DNA of 64,000 nucleotides from positions 2,666,001 through 2,730,000 of the forward strand of contig CP143429.1 of assembly GCA_039636775.1 (NCBI GenBank). Reading direction: 5' to 3'. The notes under the pieces are model-generated. The model searched no databases. It was not told where the DNA came from and worked only from the letters and a program-made list of their open reading frames with translations. This DNA is from Micrococcaceae bacterium Sec5.8. GTDB lineage: Bacteria; Actinomycetota; Actinomycetes; Actinomycetales; Micrococcaceae. Positions 26,842-33,666 of the stretch are shown piece after piece. Positions within the stretch are counted from its first letter, which is position 1. Every line of letters begins with the position of its first letter. The position numbers were made by a program, and so were the translations under genes.

Positions 26842-27222
26842 CCTGCCGAGCCGCTGAGTCTGTGGCAGGCGCCCAAAGTGCCTGCCACTTGCTGAACGTC
26901 TCGTTCACGTGTTCCAGCCCTTCGACGTACTCAATAGGGCGCGGTACTACCCCTCTTCAAGCCATGAACCGCCGTGGCTGCCGTTCACTCGGGCCCTGTG
27001 AACGGTTGCGCTACAGCCTGCCCCGGAAACCGTGGCGGGCTACGGGCGTGGAATGCAGCAGACAAGGGGCGGGGGCGGCGGGAGTTCGACGGGACGAGGG
27101 ACTATGACAAGCCAGTTCTTTAGATCCGATTCATCCTTAGAACCTGCCCTGCCTGTCATAGTCACCGGATACAGTCACCGCGTCCGCTGGGGACGCACAC
27201 AACTACAGAAACAGGTCTCACC
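26842..27222 (+). promoter_or_regulatory. Element intergenic region with two inverted repeats
   Basis: This 381-bp stretch is without a supported gene. GTGGCAGGC (26862-26870) pairs with GCCTGCCAC (26880-26888), a hairpin directly after the HTH gene that may act as a terminator. GACTATGACA (27100-27109) and its perfect complement (27154-27163) flank 44 bp that contain a second, inner GTTCT/AGAAC pair. The same TATGACA/TGTCAT word recurs at 33,068-33,087, so it may be an element-specific operator or RNA structure controlling the gene at 27223. Confidence 0.4.
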
Positions 27223-27504
27223 ATGAACACCACCACGATGCCCAACGCTGCGCCCGTTCCTGCCGGCTTCACTCCCCTGGACGCTGAATGTGACATCTAC
27301 CTTGGCAAGAGCATGACCGGCGCCCGGTGGCGGATCTGCTCGGAATGGGTCCGCCATACCAACACCTTCACCATGACTCCATGGACAACCGATGACGACC
27401 CCATGACGCCGGCGGAAGTCCGGGAGTACTCTGCCGCCCTGCTGGAAATGGCGTCCTACATCAGCACCGTTGAAACCACCGTCGAGGTGGCCGCCCTGGC
27501 CTGA
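27223..27504 (+). CDS. Hypothetical protein of the element (93 aa)
   Basis: This soluble 93-residue protein is unrecognised. Visible parts are 'GFTPLDAECDIYLGKSMTGA', a Trp-rich centre ('RWRICSEWVRHTNTFTMTPW') and a C-terminal helix 'TPAEVREYSAALLEMASYIS'. It is monocistronic: a 380-bp leader region precedes it and a strong terminator follows 24 bp after the stop. Confidence 0.6.
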   Translation: MNTTTMPNAAPVPAGFTPLDAECDIYLGKSMTGARWRICSEWVRHTNTFTMTPWTTDDDPMTPAEVREYSAALLEMASYISTVETTVEVAALA

Positions 27505-27527
27505 ATCTGTTTCAGCCCGCAGGAACT

Positions 27528-27560
27528 GCCCCGGCTCCGGTAATCGGTCCGGGGCTTTTC
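27528..27560 (+). terminator. Rho-independent terminator
   Basis: GCCCCGG..CCG pairs with CGG.CCGGGGC and is followed by TTTTC. It terminates the 27223 gene. Confidence 0.8.
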
Positions 27561-28161
27561 TGCGTCGTCGTGAGGGTGTGCGGATGCCGCATACCCTATG
27601 GGGGTCGGTAGTGCCGAGGTCTTAGCAGGCCTCGCTTAGCGCCAAGGGTGTACATACTGTGGACACCCTTGGCCGCCAGCCGTGGCAGGCTGCGGATAGA
27701 GTCCGTACCCCAGTATGACCTCAGTTCAAAAGAGAGCACCTTGCGGGATCGCGCAAAGTCCGGGGTACGCACTGAGCGAGTACCCCCAAAGGCATCTGTG
27801 GAATATGGCATCTGCGGATTTAGCCGTGTATGGATAGCTATGGCTAGAGGTGCTAGGGCCTGAAAACGGGCCGAACCTGCCTTCCCCACCCTGTTGTGTG
27901 CCGCTGGAGGGCTCCTGACGGGTCCATGATGCGGGGGTGGGGCGGTTGGGTTCCTTGGTGTCTGCTAGCCCCCCTCTAGCCATAGGGCTTATCCCCCTCT
28001 GAGCTTCGAGAGATACGCGGCGGGTATCTGTGAGGTTCGCGGATAGCGGGCCTGGCGGTTTCTCCACGCCGACGGGGGGATATTTTCTCGCTATGGCAGA
28101 GGTGCGAACGCGGCAGGGGTTGAACCTCATAGCCCCAGTACCCATACAGCCGGCGGGTTGG
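27561..28161. other. 600-bp gene-free, repeat-rich block of the element
   Basis: No ORF here has a ribosome-binding site or protein-like composition. Visible structure: a perfect 10-bp inverted repeat (CCAAGGGTGT 27642-27651 with 27663-27672); a perfect 13-bp long-range inverted repeat (CTATGGCTAGAGG 27838-27850 with 27973-27985); a near-direct repeat of GCTATGGC(T)AGAGGTGC near 27837 and 28090; and GTACCCC/GGGGTAC pairs near 27705-27775. It lies between convergent gene blocks. A structured RNA, a packaging site or an origin are all possible. Confidence 0.4.
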
Positions 28162-28413
28162 TCAGCCGGTGAAGCTGGGAGTTGCTGGCTCGGTGTCTTG
28201 GCTGCGCGTGCTGGGTGTGGTCCTGGTGCTGGTGCGTGGTTCTGCGCAGCGTGAGCAGGTGACTGTATCCGTGGAGGTGTCGTAGGTCGAGCTGTTGGGC
28301 AGGCCGCCGCGGTTGTAGTTCAGTGGTATGCCGCATCTGGGGCAGTAGGTCTGGCCTGCCTGCGCTGCTGTGGTGATGGCGCGGATCTGTTCTCTGCGGG
28401 TCAGGTGGGTCAT
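28162..28413 (-). CDS. Small zinc-ribbon (HNH-like remnant) protein of the element
   Basis: This 83-residue protein has helix 'LTRREQIRAITTAAQAGQTY', then two knuckles, 'CPRCGIPLNYNRGGLPN' and 'TVTCSRCAEPR' (C-x2-C twice). The first half looks like the opening of phage HNH endonucleases, but the HNH histidines are not present, so a nuclease role is doubtful. ATG 28413 has AAGGA 10 bp upstream. It follows the capsid gene after a strong hairpin. Confidence 0.55.
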   Translation of the reverse strand: MTHLTRREQIRAITTAAQAGQTYCPRCGIPLNYNRGGLPNSSTYDTSTDTVTCSRCAEPRTSTRTTPSTRSQDTEPATPSFTG

Positions 28414-28480
28414 CGTGCTAAGTCCTTCTATCGTCCACATGCTGGAAGGGTCGCATTTGAAATGCGGGCTGGGTATGGGT

Positions 28481-28513
28481 GAGGCCCTGCACTCGTGGTG
28501 AATGCAGGGCCTC
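28481..28513 (-). terminator. Hairpin after the capsid gene
   Basis: GAGGCCCTGCA (28481-28491) and its perfect complement (28503-28513) form an 11-bp stem 15 bp after the capsid stop. No T-run follows on the minus strand, so termination may be partial. Confidence 0.6.
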
Positions 28514-28527
28514 GGGTCACTGCCTGT

Positions 28528-29340
28528 CTAGCTGAGGGTGATGCGGGTGATGCTGGCCTCGTCGGGGAATCCGAAGCCAACGCGGAGGGTGGCGCGGATG
28601 GCTACCCGGTCGGATGTGAAGTGGCTGTCCGCTGAGACGGCAATCTCTACGTCTTCCCGGAGCACGGTGATGATGCGCGGGGCTGCTACTCCGTAGACGG
28701 TGCCGGGGATGGCCTTGGGGCTGACGATAAGCGGCCGTCCGAGGATGGTGCGGGCATCCTCCATGAGGGTCTTGTTTGACCCTGTGGCTTCTTTGAGCTT
28801 GGCAAGCAGGAGTGCGTCTGAGGGGTGGGCGATGAATCCGCTGATCTGTGCGTCTTCGTCTTCCGCCGCGGCAATCGACTCTGCGAACACGTCGAGGTTG
28901 GCAAGGCTTCCGGTGAGCTCGGTGACGTTCTGCAGGGATTCGAGGCCCTTGGGCGCCGGGGCTGCGAGGTCACCGAGGAACGCGGCGTTGATCTGGTTGA
29001 TGATGGAGCGGGCGAGGCCCTGGCCTACGAGCTCCTGCGCTGCGGGGCTGGAGTCCTTCGCCAGTTCGCTGGAGATGATCGTGAGGCCGGCGACTTTGCG
29101 GGGCGTGATGGTCAGTTCACCGATGGACGGATCGTCCGGGGTGATTTCGGCGCCTTCGGCTACCCATGCGGCGCCGGCGTCGGAGTTGAGGATAGGAACC
29201 TGGAGTTCCTTGGACCCGGTGTTGACGACGGTGGCGAGTGCCGGGTTGAAAGCGAGGGCCTGCGCGGTGACGGGCTTGGTGATGAGTTCTGCGTATTCGG
29301 TGGGCAGGATGCCGCCGGCGGCTGATTCAAGAAAAGTCAT
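28528..29340 (-). CDS. Phage major capsid protein (HK97-like)
   Basis: This 270-residue protein resembles short HK97-fold capsid proteins of actinophages: 'GGILPTEYAELITKPVTAQA', 'VPILNSDAGAAWVAEGAEIT' and 'RKVAGLTIISSELAKDSSPA' form the start of the fold. 'GFIAHPSDALLLAKLKEATG' and 'GRPLIVSPKAIPGTVYGVA' form the P/A-domain part, and it ends 'VAIRATLRVGFGFPDEASIT'. The pre-fold delta domain is absent, and a separate scaffold-like protein is encoded upstream. GGAGG precedes ATG 29340. It would form the shell of the element's particle; a small shell suited to an 8.7-kb genome is inference. Confidence 0.88.
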   Translation of the reverse strand: MTFLESAAGGILPTEYAELITKPVTAQALAFNPALATVVNTGSKELQVPILNSDAGAAWVAEGAEITPDDPSIGELTITPRKVAGLTIISSELAKDSSPAAQELVGQGLARSIINQINAAFLGDLAAPAPKGLESLQNVTELTGSLANLDVFAESIAAAEDEDAQISGFIAHPSDALLLAKLKEATGSNKTLMEDARTILGRPLIVSPKAIPGTVYGVAAPRIITVLREDVEIAVSADSHFTSDRVAIRATLRVGFGFPDEASITRITLS

Positions 29341-29498
29341 TTGTCCTCCAAGGACGGGAATTAGCGGGAGTGTGCTATTCCGGGAGGATCAATCCTCTAC
29401 CGGTGCCCGTCCTGGGGCTTCGTAACGTAGCGGCGGCGCCTGGCCGATGAACTACATTGCTGCAATTCTATCAGTCAGGCGCCGCGATGGCCTAGGGC

Positions 29499-30056
29499 CT
29501 ACTTCCCTGCGTTGAGCGCTTCTCCCCACGATGGCCCGCTGGGGCTGCTAAGGTCCTCTGAGCGGTCCCCGGAGCGCCGCACGACGGACTTAGCCCCGTA
29601 GCTGAGCCCGAAGAGTTCATGGGTGGCCTTCGCCGCCTCTGTGAGCTTTTCCGTGTTGATACTGCCATCCTCTGCAAACATCTCGGCCGGGGTGAAGCCG
29701 GCCTTCCACAGCGCGTCGGAGTTGACGCTGCTCGAGCGGGGCATGTTCTGGTTGATGAGCTGCTTGCGGAGTGAATCGACGGTCCCGGTGAGGGTGTCCC
29801 GCTCGGCCTCGGTGTCGCGGAGCTGCCGCCGGTACTTGGCTGCTTCGCGGCCTGCCTTGTTGCCGCCTTCGCCTTCGCCGTCGTCGGTGGGCTCCGTAGT
29901 ACTGAGGTCACCCGTGGCCTCGGTCTGGGGCTCTGTCGCGGCCGCGGTGGGCTCGGTCGTCTCTGGGGCTTCGGGGGTGGCCGCGGGGCCCGGCTTGGGG
30001 GCGCCTTCCGTTGCGGTGGTGTCGTCGGTGTTGGTGTTGTTGCCCTGCTTGGTCAT
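29499..30056 (-). CDS. Putative capsid scaffolding protein
   Basis: This 185-residue, highly acidic protein has a Thr/Glu/Pro/Ala-rich disordered N-terminal half (~1-70). A helical segment follows, 'GREAAKYRRQLRDTEAERDT' and 'LTGTVDSLRKQLINQN' (~70-105), then a short C-terminal part. Composition and position just before the capsid gene match phage scaffolding proteins. A Gly/Lys-rich hinge is near residue 68. AGGA lies before ATG 30056. The 158-bp gap to the capsid gene holds two stems (AGGACGGG/CCCGTCCT at 29350-29413; GCGGCGCCTG/CAGGCGCCGC at ~29431-29486). Confidence 0.7.
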   Translation of the reverse strand: MTKQGNNTNTDDTTATEGAPKPGPAATPEAPETTEPTAAATEPQTEATGDLSTTEPTDDGEGEGGNKAGREAAKYRRQLRDTEAERDTLTGTVDSLRKQLINQNMPRSSSVNSDALWKAGFTPAEMFAEDGSINTEKLTEAAKATHELFGLSYGAKSVVRRSGDRSEDLSSPSGPSWGEALNAGK

Positions 30057-30071
30057 GATGGGATCCTGTCT

Positions 30072-30359
30072 TTAGTCTGCGTAGATGTTGTTGTTGATCC
30101 GGGCCTCTTGGTAGAGGTCCCGGTATTTCTCGTACTCGGCCCTGAAGTGCTTCACTGTGCGGCCGGAGTCTTTGCATCTGAGTTCCCAGAGCTCGGCCCG
30201 GTCTTCCGCTGCCTTTACTCGGTCCCAAAGCTTCTGGGCGTCCGTGACGGTGGCGAGCTGGTCCCGGAGCTTGGCGACTTCACGTTCAGCGGCTTTGCGG
30301 GCGGCGCGTTCTGTCTGCAGTGCTTTGATGCCGGATGCTTCCAGCGGCGTGGCGCTCAT
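30072..30359 (-). CDS. Coiled-coil hypothetical protein of the element (95 aa)
   Basis: This 95-residue, mostly helical protein contains 'QTERAARKAAEREVAKLRDQ', 'QKLWDRVKAAEDRAELWELR' and 'EYEKYRDLYQEARINNNIY'. It has no recognised family. ATG 30359 overlaps the upstream gene's stop by 4 bases; a longer in-frame reading to 30608 runs through that gene and is rejected. It precedes the scaffold-like gene by 15 bp. Confidence 0.6.
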   Translation of the reverse strand: MSATPLEASGIKALQTERAARKAAEREVAKLRDQLATVTDAQKLWDRVKAAEDRAELWELRCKDSGRTVKHFRAEYEKYRDLYQEARINNNIYAD

Positions 30360-30724
30360 GCTTGGCCCGCCTTGGCGAGTTCGTCCGGGTCCACTCCGGC
30401 AATGATGCGGCAATGCACTCCGGGGGCGAGCCGGGAGACTTTCGTCATTACCGGCTTGCTCTCGGGTGCCGGCTGCCCCGGCGCGACGTACTGGGCTGCC
30501 CTGAGCAGTGCGAATCCGCGCACAACGTCCGCGAGTTGAATCTCCGTGGGCGTCGCGGGGCGTTCCAGGGGCAGGGAAGTCCCGTCGAGCCGTTCGTGAT
30601 CGGCGCACTGCGTGGCGTCCTCACGGTCACGCAGCTGGCACGTCTCGGGGTTGTGGTCGAACACAAAGTTCCTGATCCACGCGCCGCCGCAGTCGGGGCA
30701 AGTCCAAGGTGCTGTAGGTGTCAT
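30356..30724 (-). CDS. Zinc-finger hypothetical protein of the element (122 aa)
   Basis: This 122-residue protein has a metal site at the N-terminus ('TCPDCGGAWIRNFVFDH', 'NPETCQL', 'ATQCADHERLD'), then helix 'TPTEIQLADVVRGFALLRAA' and a small C-terminal beta region. No family is recognised. Both ends overlap neighbours by ATGA, so it is embedded in a translationally coupled string. Confidence 0.6.
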   Translation of the reverse strand: MTPTAPWTCPDCGGAWIRNFVFDHNPETCQLRDREDATQCADHERLDGTSLPLERPATPTEIQLADVVRGFALLRAAQYVAPGQPAPESKPVMTKVSRLAPGVHCRIIAGVDPDELAKAGQA

Positions 30725-30939
30725 GATTCTTCTCTTTCCTGTCGGGCTTCGATGATGTCGATGATGTCATTTGCGAGTTGCACGGCCTGATCTTCCGGCA
30801 TGACGATCCATGCGTTTGTGCTGACCTGGCGGACATGGATTCCTTGGTGGGTTCCACCGTCCGGGCTGTGGAGTATCGCGGCCCGGGCTTTCATGGGGCC
30901 TTGGTTCATTGCCCATTTATCGGCGGCGGCACGGAACAT
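30721..30939 (-). CDS. Hypothetical protein of the element (72 aa)
   Basis: This 72-residue protein contains 'HQGIHVRQVSTNAWIVMPED' and a C-terminal helix 'AVQLANDIIDIIEARQERE'. No family is recognised. GGAGAACACCA precedes ATG 30939. It is the first gene of the late-side string (30939 down to 28528), just after the candidate origin. Confidence 0.6.
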   Translation of the reverse strand: MFRAAADKWAMNQGPMKARAAILHSPDGGTHQGIHVRQVSTNAWIVMPEDQAVQLANDIIDIIEARQEREES

Positions 30940-30996
30940 TGGTGTTCTCCTTGGCTGGTCGAAAAGTGTCTAGATTCCGGGGTTCCTGGTCGGCGT

Positions 30997-31078
30997 GTGA
31001 CGCTTGTGACGGATGTTCGCAAACTTTTCTATGTTTCTTCTCGTGAGGGAGTTTGTAAGTAAGCGTCACAAGCGTCAC
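30997..31078. other. Candidate replication origin: inverted iterons around an AT-richer core
   Basis: GTGACGCTTGTGACG (30997-31011) has its exact 15-bp complement at 31064-31078; each arm holds two GTGACG words in tandem, nine bases apart. The 52-bp core between them (GTTCGCAAACTTTTCTATG...) is clearly richer in A/T than its surroundings. It overlaps the primase stop codon. P4-type primases bind short repeats near their gene to start replication, which fits, but a terminator-like stem is a competing reading. Confidence 0.55.
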
Positions 31079-32475
31079 CAACCTCCGTTTTCGGTGTCTT
31101 CGGACCGCAGCGCAACGCCGGCGCGCGATGCCCCGATGCGCGTCTTCCGGGCTTCAAATCCGAGCCGGTCAAGCTCCTTGGCGAATGCCCGTTCGGTCAT
31201 TGCGTCGGCGCCGTCTGCGGCGGCCCAACTGGTCCATGCCCCGTAGAGTTCGCGGGTGGTCACGTGGACGTGAGGTCCGGTGACGCATTCGGAGTGAATG
31301 AACCGCTTGAGTGCGTCGGATTCGGTTTGGTAGTTGTCCGTGGCCTGGCGCACGCTCTCGGGCTCATTCATGCCGCCCTGGTCTTCATAGTCGAACCAGC
31401 CTTCAACTGCCCATGTGAGAATGGCGTCGGCGGACAGCTCCAGACGTTCGGGCAGTTCCTGGTCACGCTGGGCTTCGGACACCACCACGTCGAACGGAAT
31501 AACCCGGATGCGGCGCCACACGGCGGGATCGTTGCCCTTGACCTTGGGCAGATGATTCGTCACGTAGACAAGCTGATGGGTAGGCATCCACTTCACGGGC
31601 TCTTGGTAGAGCCGCCGGGCGGTGAGTTCGTCGCCGCCGGTCAACCGCTTCATGGTGGCGGCGTCGAGCTGCCGGCCCTCTTCCGTTTCTGAGCCGATGA
31701 CAAGCCGGGCCCCAAGCAGGGTCATCATTTCCGGTCCCCCGCCGCCGCGCTCGGATGCCATGAGCAGATCCGGGTTGATGATCGTCGCGTAGTCCCCCAG
31801 CGCGTTGGTAATGGCGCCGTAGGCGGTGCCCTTGCCGTTGGAGCCGCTGCCGGTCAGGACCGGGAAGAGGTGTTCCCGTACGCGGCCGTAAGCGCACTGG
31901 CCGATGACCCGTTGCAGGTAGGCCCGCTCTTCGTCGTCCGGCAGGACCCCGGACAAGAAACCGTCCCATGTGCCCCGGTCGGCGGTGGGATCGTATGCGC
32001 CGCGGGCAACTCGGGTGATGCGATCCGCGGGGCTGTGCGGCCGTAGCTGGCGGGTCCGCAGATCGAGCGTGCCGTTAGCACAGTTCAGCAGGTAGGGGTC
32101 CGCGTCAAGGTCAGCGATAGAGGCCCGCAGCGTCGGCAGAGCTGAGGCAAGATCCAGGACCCCGGCGACGCCGGCCGATGATTCACACTTGCGAACATCT
32201 GTCCGCAGTTCCTTGTCACCGAGCGATTCGGCCAGTGCCCGACGCAGCACGTCGAGCACGGCTGTTTTTGCGGTGTCCTTTTCGTCCTCGGCCCACCGCT
32301 GGCCGTCCCAGACATGCCAACCGATGCCCCGGACAAACATGAGGCCGGAACCGTAAGCGGCCGCGAGGCGGTAAGCCATGCGGGCCTGGCCGCGGTGCTG
32401 CTCCCCCTCGGCGTTCAGAGCGACAATGTTCGGGGCGTCGAAAGCTTCGGCGCGGAAGTAATCGGGAATGGTCAT
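31075..32475 (-). CDS. Phage/plasmid primase-helicase (P4/D5 family)
   Basis: This 466-residue protein has a D5_N-like N-terminal half ('DYFRAEAFDAPNIVALNAEG', 'GWHVWDGQRWAEDEKD', 'LLNCANGTLDLRTRQL'). The superfamily 3 helicase core has Walker A 'TGSGSNGKGT' (~210), Walker B region 'LGARLVIGSETEEGRQLDAA', 'LYQEPVKWMPTHQLVYVTNH' and the arginine-finger-like 'NDPAVWRRIRVIPF'. It would unwind and prime the element's DNA. ATG 32475 overlaps the preceding 31-codon gene by 4 bases; the open frame further upstream runs through other genes. The nearest-known setting is phiRv1 Rv1582c. Confidence 0.9.
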   Translation of the reverse strand: MTIPDYFRAEAFDAPNIVALNAEGEQHRGQARMAYRLAAAYGSGLMFVRGIGWHVWDGQRWAEDEKDTAKTAVLDVLRRALAESLGDKELRTDVRKCESSAGVAGVLDLASALPTLRASIADLDADPYLLNCANGTLDLRTRQLRPHSPADRITRVARGAYDPTADRGTWDGFLSGVLPDDEERAYLQRVIGQCAYGRVREHLFPVLTGSGSNGKGTAYGAITNALGDYATIINPDLLMASERGGGGPEMMTLLGARLVIGSETEEGRQLDAATMKRLTGGDELTARRLYQEPVKWMPTHQLVYVTNHLPKVKGNDPAVWRRIRVIPFDVVVSEAQRDQELPERLELSADAILTWAVEGWFDYEDQGGMNEPESVRQATDNYQTESDALKRFIHSECVTGPHVHVTTRELYGAWTSWAAADGADAMTERAFAKELDRLGFEARKTRIGASRAGVALRSEDTENGGW

Positions 32476-32567
32476 TCGGCCGCCTCCAGCTCCAGCAGGT
32501 ATGCCGGATCGTGCAGGGCGAGGAATCGGCGGAACTCCCAAGAGATCCACTCTGCAGCGGTAATCAC
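32472..32567 (-). CDS. 31-residue coupled small protein of the element
   Basis: GTG 32567 starts MITAAEWISWEFRRFLALHD, then PAYLLELEAAE and stop. The gene overlaps the previous stop (GTGA) and the primase start (ATGA) by 4 bases each, so it fills the space between two genes exactly. It reads as one amphipathic helix pair. It is real at least as a translated linker that carries ribosomes to the primase start; a separate function is unknown. Confidence 0.6.
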   Translation of the reverse strand: MITAAEWISWEFRRFLALHDPAYLLELEAAE

Positions 32568-32848
32568 GAGGCACCGCCTGAGACGGGCGTGAGCTGGCAG
32601 AGAATGACGTGGGCAGAGTGCCCGGCCATGATGGCCCGGTCAGCGGCCCGCTGGGCACTATCCAAAGCGAGGTAGACGCGGCGGCGGTGATGCCCGGCGG
32701 CGGTCTCCACCACCACGACATGCACACCGGTTACCAGCGATTCAGCCGCTGTGTAGCTGCCGGCCGCTGTTATGCTGGGCTTATCTCCGCTAGAGATTTC
32801 AGCCGTCCGGGTTCCCCTGCCTGGGCGGCTTTCTCGTGCCGGGGTCAC
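32564..32848 (-). CDS. Small hypothetical protein of the element (94 aa)
   Basis: The C-terminal half, 'RRVYLALDSAQRAADRAIMA' then 'GHSAHVILCQLTPV', is a compact beta-alpha-beta pattern that I recall from small genes next to primases in actinobacterial integrative elements. The first ~40 residues look less constrained, so a start further in (GTG before 'HVVVVETAAG') is possible. GTG 32848 overlaps the upstream stop by 4 bases. Confidence 0.55.
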   Translation of the reverse strand: MTPARESRPGRGTRTAEISSGDKPSITAAGSYTAAESLVTGVHVVVVETAAGHHRRRVYLALDSAQRAADRAIMAGHSAHVILCQLTPVSGGAS

Positions 32849-33051
32849 GCAGCACCACCACGCAAGAGAACCGAAACACGGTCGATCTGCTCTGGTGTAA
32901 GTGCTGGAGCTTTCGCTACTACGCGGGCTACGTATTCTTCGAGCTTTGCCGCCTTGAGATTGCGGCGGGCGGTTACTAGCTCGGGGTCATCTGACGGTCG
33001 CACACGTGATAGTGATGCAACTTTGGCGCGGTCTTTCGTCCAGGTAGACAA
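32845..33051 (-). CDS. Small helical protein heading the primase operon (68 aa)
   Basis: TTG 33051 starts MSTWTKDRAKVASLSRVRPS, with 'DDPELVTARRNLKAAKLEEY' and 'LTPEQIDRVSVLLRGG'. This resembles small proteins found beside the primase in many actinobacterial integrative elements. A GGAGG (33060-33064) lies 8 bp before TTG. The frame is open further to 33126, but that part overlaps a strong hairpin, so the TTG is preferred. The stop overlaps the next start by GTGA. It is a candidate recombination-directionality or control protein only by position. Confidence 0.65.
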   Translation of the reverse strand: MSTWTKDRAKVASLSRVRPSDDPELVTARRNLKAAKLEEYVARVVAKAPALTPEQIDRVSVLLRGGAA

Positions 33052-33094
33052 AAAAAATCCCTCCGGGTATGACAAACAATCTGTCATCCGGGGG
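33049..33094 (-). promoter_or_regulatory. Hairpin with T-run over the ribosome-binding site of the primase operon
   Basis: On the minus strand a stem of CC-CCGG-ATGACA with TGTCAT-(A)-CCGG-AGG is followed by eight T. It reads as an intrinsic terminator, and its 3' arm contains the GGAGG used by the TTG start at 33051. Folding would therefore both stop transcription and hide the ribosome-binding site. It could simply end the integrase transcript, or act as a leader attenuator for the promoter at 33218-33247. Confidence 0.6.
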
Positions 33095-33217
33095 GAAGTT
33101 GGCTTTCTATAGCCTTGGCACCTCATGTGCCCATTCGTTGCCGCCGTTATCTTTCGAACCTCTGGCCAGCGAGGGGGGTTCTATTCACCCGGTCAGCCGC
33201 CGAAGCGACCTACGACT

Positions 33218-33247
33218 AACTTACGTTACCTTTTCCTTTTAGGTCAA
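33218..33247 (-). promoter_or_regulatory. Candidate promoter of the element's primase operon
   Basis: Minus-strand TTGACC (33247-33242) is 18 bp from TAAGTT (33223-33218). The -35 overlaps the stop of the 33244 gene. Transcripts would have a ~160-nt leader with the hairpin at 33049-33094 just before the first gene. Confidence 0.45.
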
Positions 33248-33666
33248 GGCGACACACTCAATCGCGCCGCAACGTCTCGGAGCGTCGCCAAAGACACCCG
33301 GTCAATTCCCAGCTCCCGCAGTTTCGAAAACGCGGAGTACATCTTTTCGTGTCGAATGTCTGCGCCCTCACCACACTTGAGGCATTCGAACGAATAGGAC
33401 TCCCGGCGCTCTCGTCCCTGGTGCTTTTCCCGGCTGTAGCGCTCATTGCCAACAAGGGCACGCGCAACGTCTACGTGTGCGCGCTCTTCGATCAGACGCT
33501 TTCGACGGTGGTTATTGTCAGTCCACCCCATACCCAAATCGTCCCTACGGTGCTCCGCGTAGACGAATTCTTGAACTGCCGGGGTTGGGTGCTTTTTCCC
33601 ATGCTTACTGGACAGACTGTCGCAAAACACCGTCATGTAGTCACTCAAAGTTAGGCCTTCTTCCAT
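33244..33666 (-). CDS. Hypothetical protein downstream of the integrase (140 aa)
   Basis: This 140-residue soluble protein contains 'DNNHRRKRLIEERAHVDVAR', a C-x2-C pair in 'SFECLKCGEGADIRHEKMY' and a C-terminal helical part 'LRELGIDRVSLATLRDVAAR' that looks HTH-like. The GC content is lower than in the host genes. ATG 33666 lies 16 bp inside the end of the integrase gene, with only a weak ribosome-binding site, so coupling is likely. No family is recognised; phiRv1 also has an unknown gene at this position (Rv1585c), but I see no sequence similarity. Confidence 0.55.
   Translation of the reverse strand: MEEGLTLSDYMTVFCDSLSSKHGKKHPTPAVQEFVYAEHRRDDLGMGWTDNNHRRKRLIEERAHVDVARALVGNERYSREKHQGRERRESYSFECLKCGEGADIRHEKMYSAFSKLRELGIDRVSLATLRDVAARLSVSP

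Noticed and set aside
27726..28145. Minus-strand ORFs (139 and 97 codons) in the element's gene-free block
   Set aside because: No ribosome-binding site, no protein-like pattern, overlap with strong inverted repeats and with each other in different frames.
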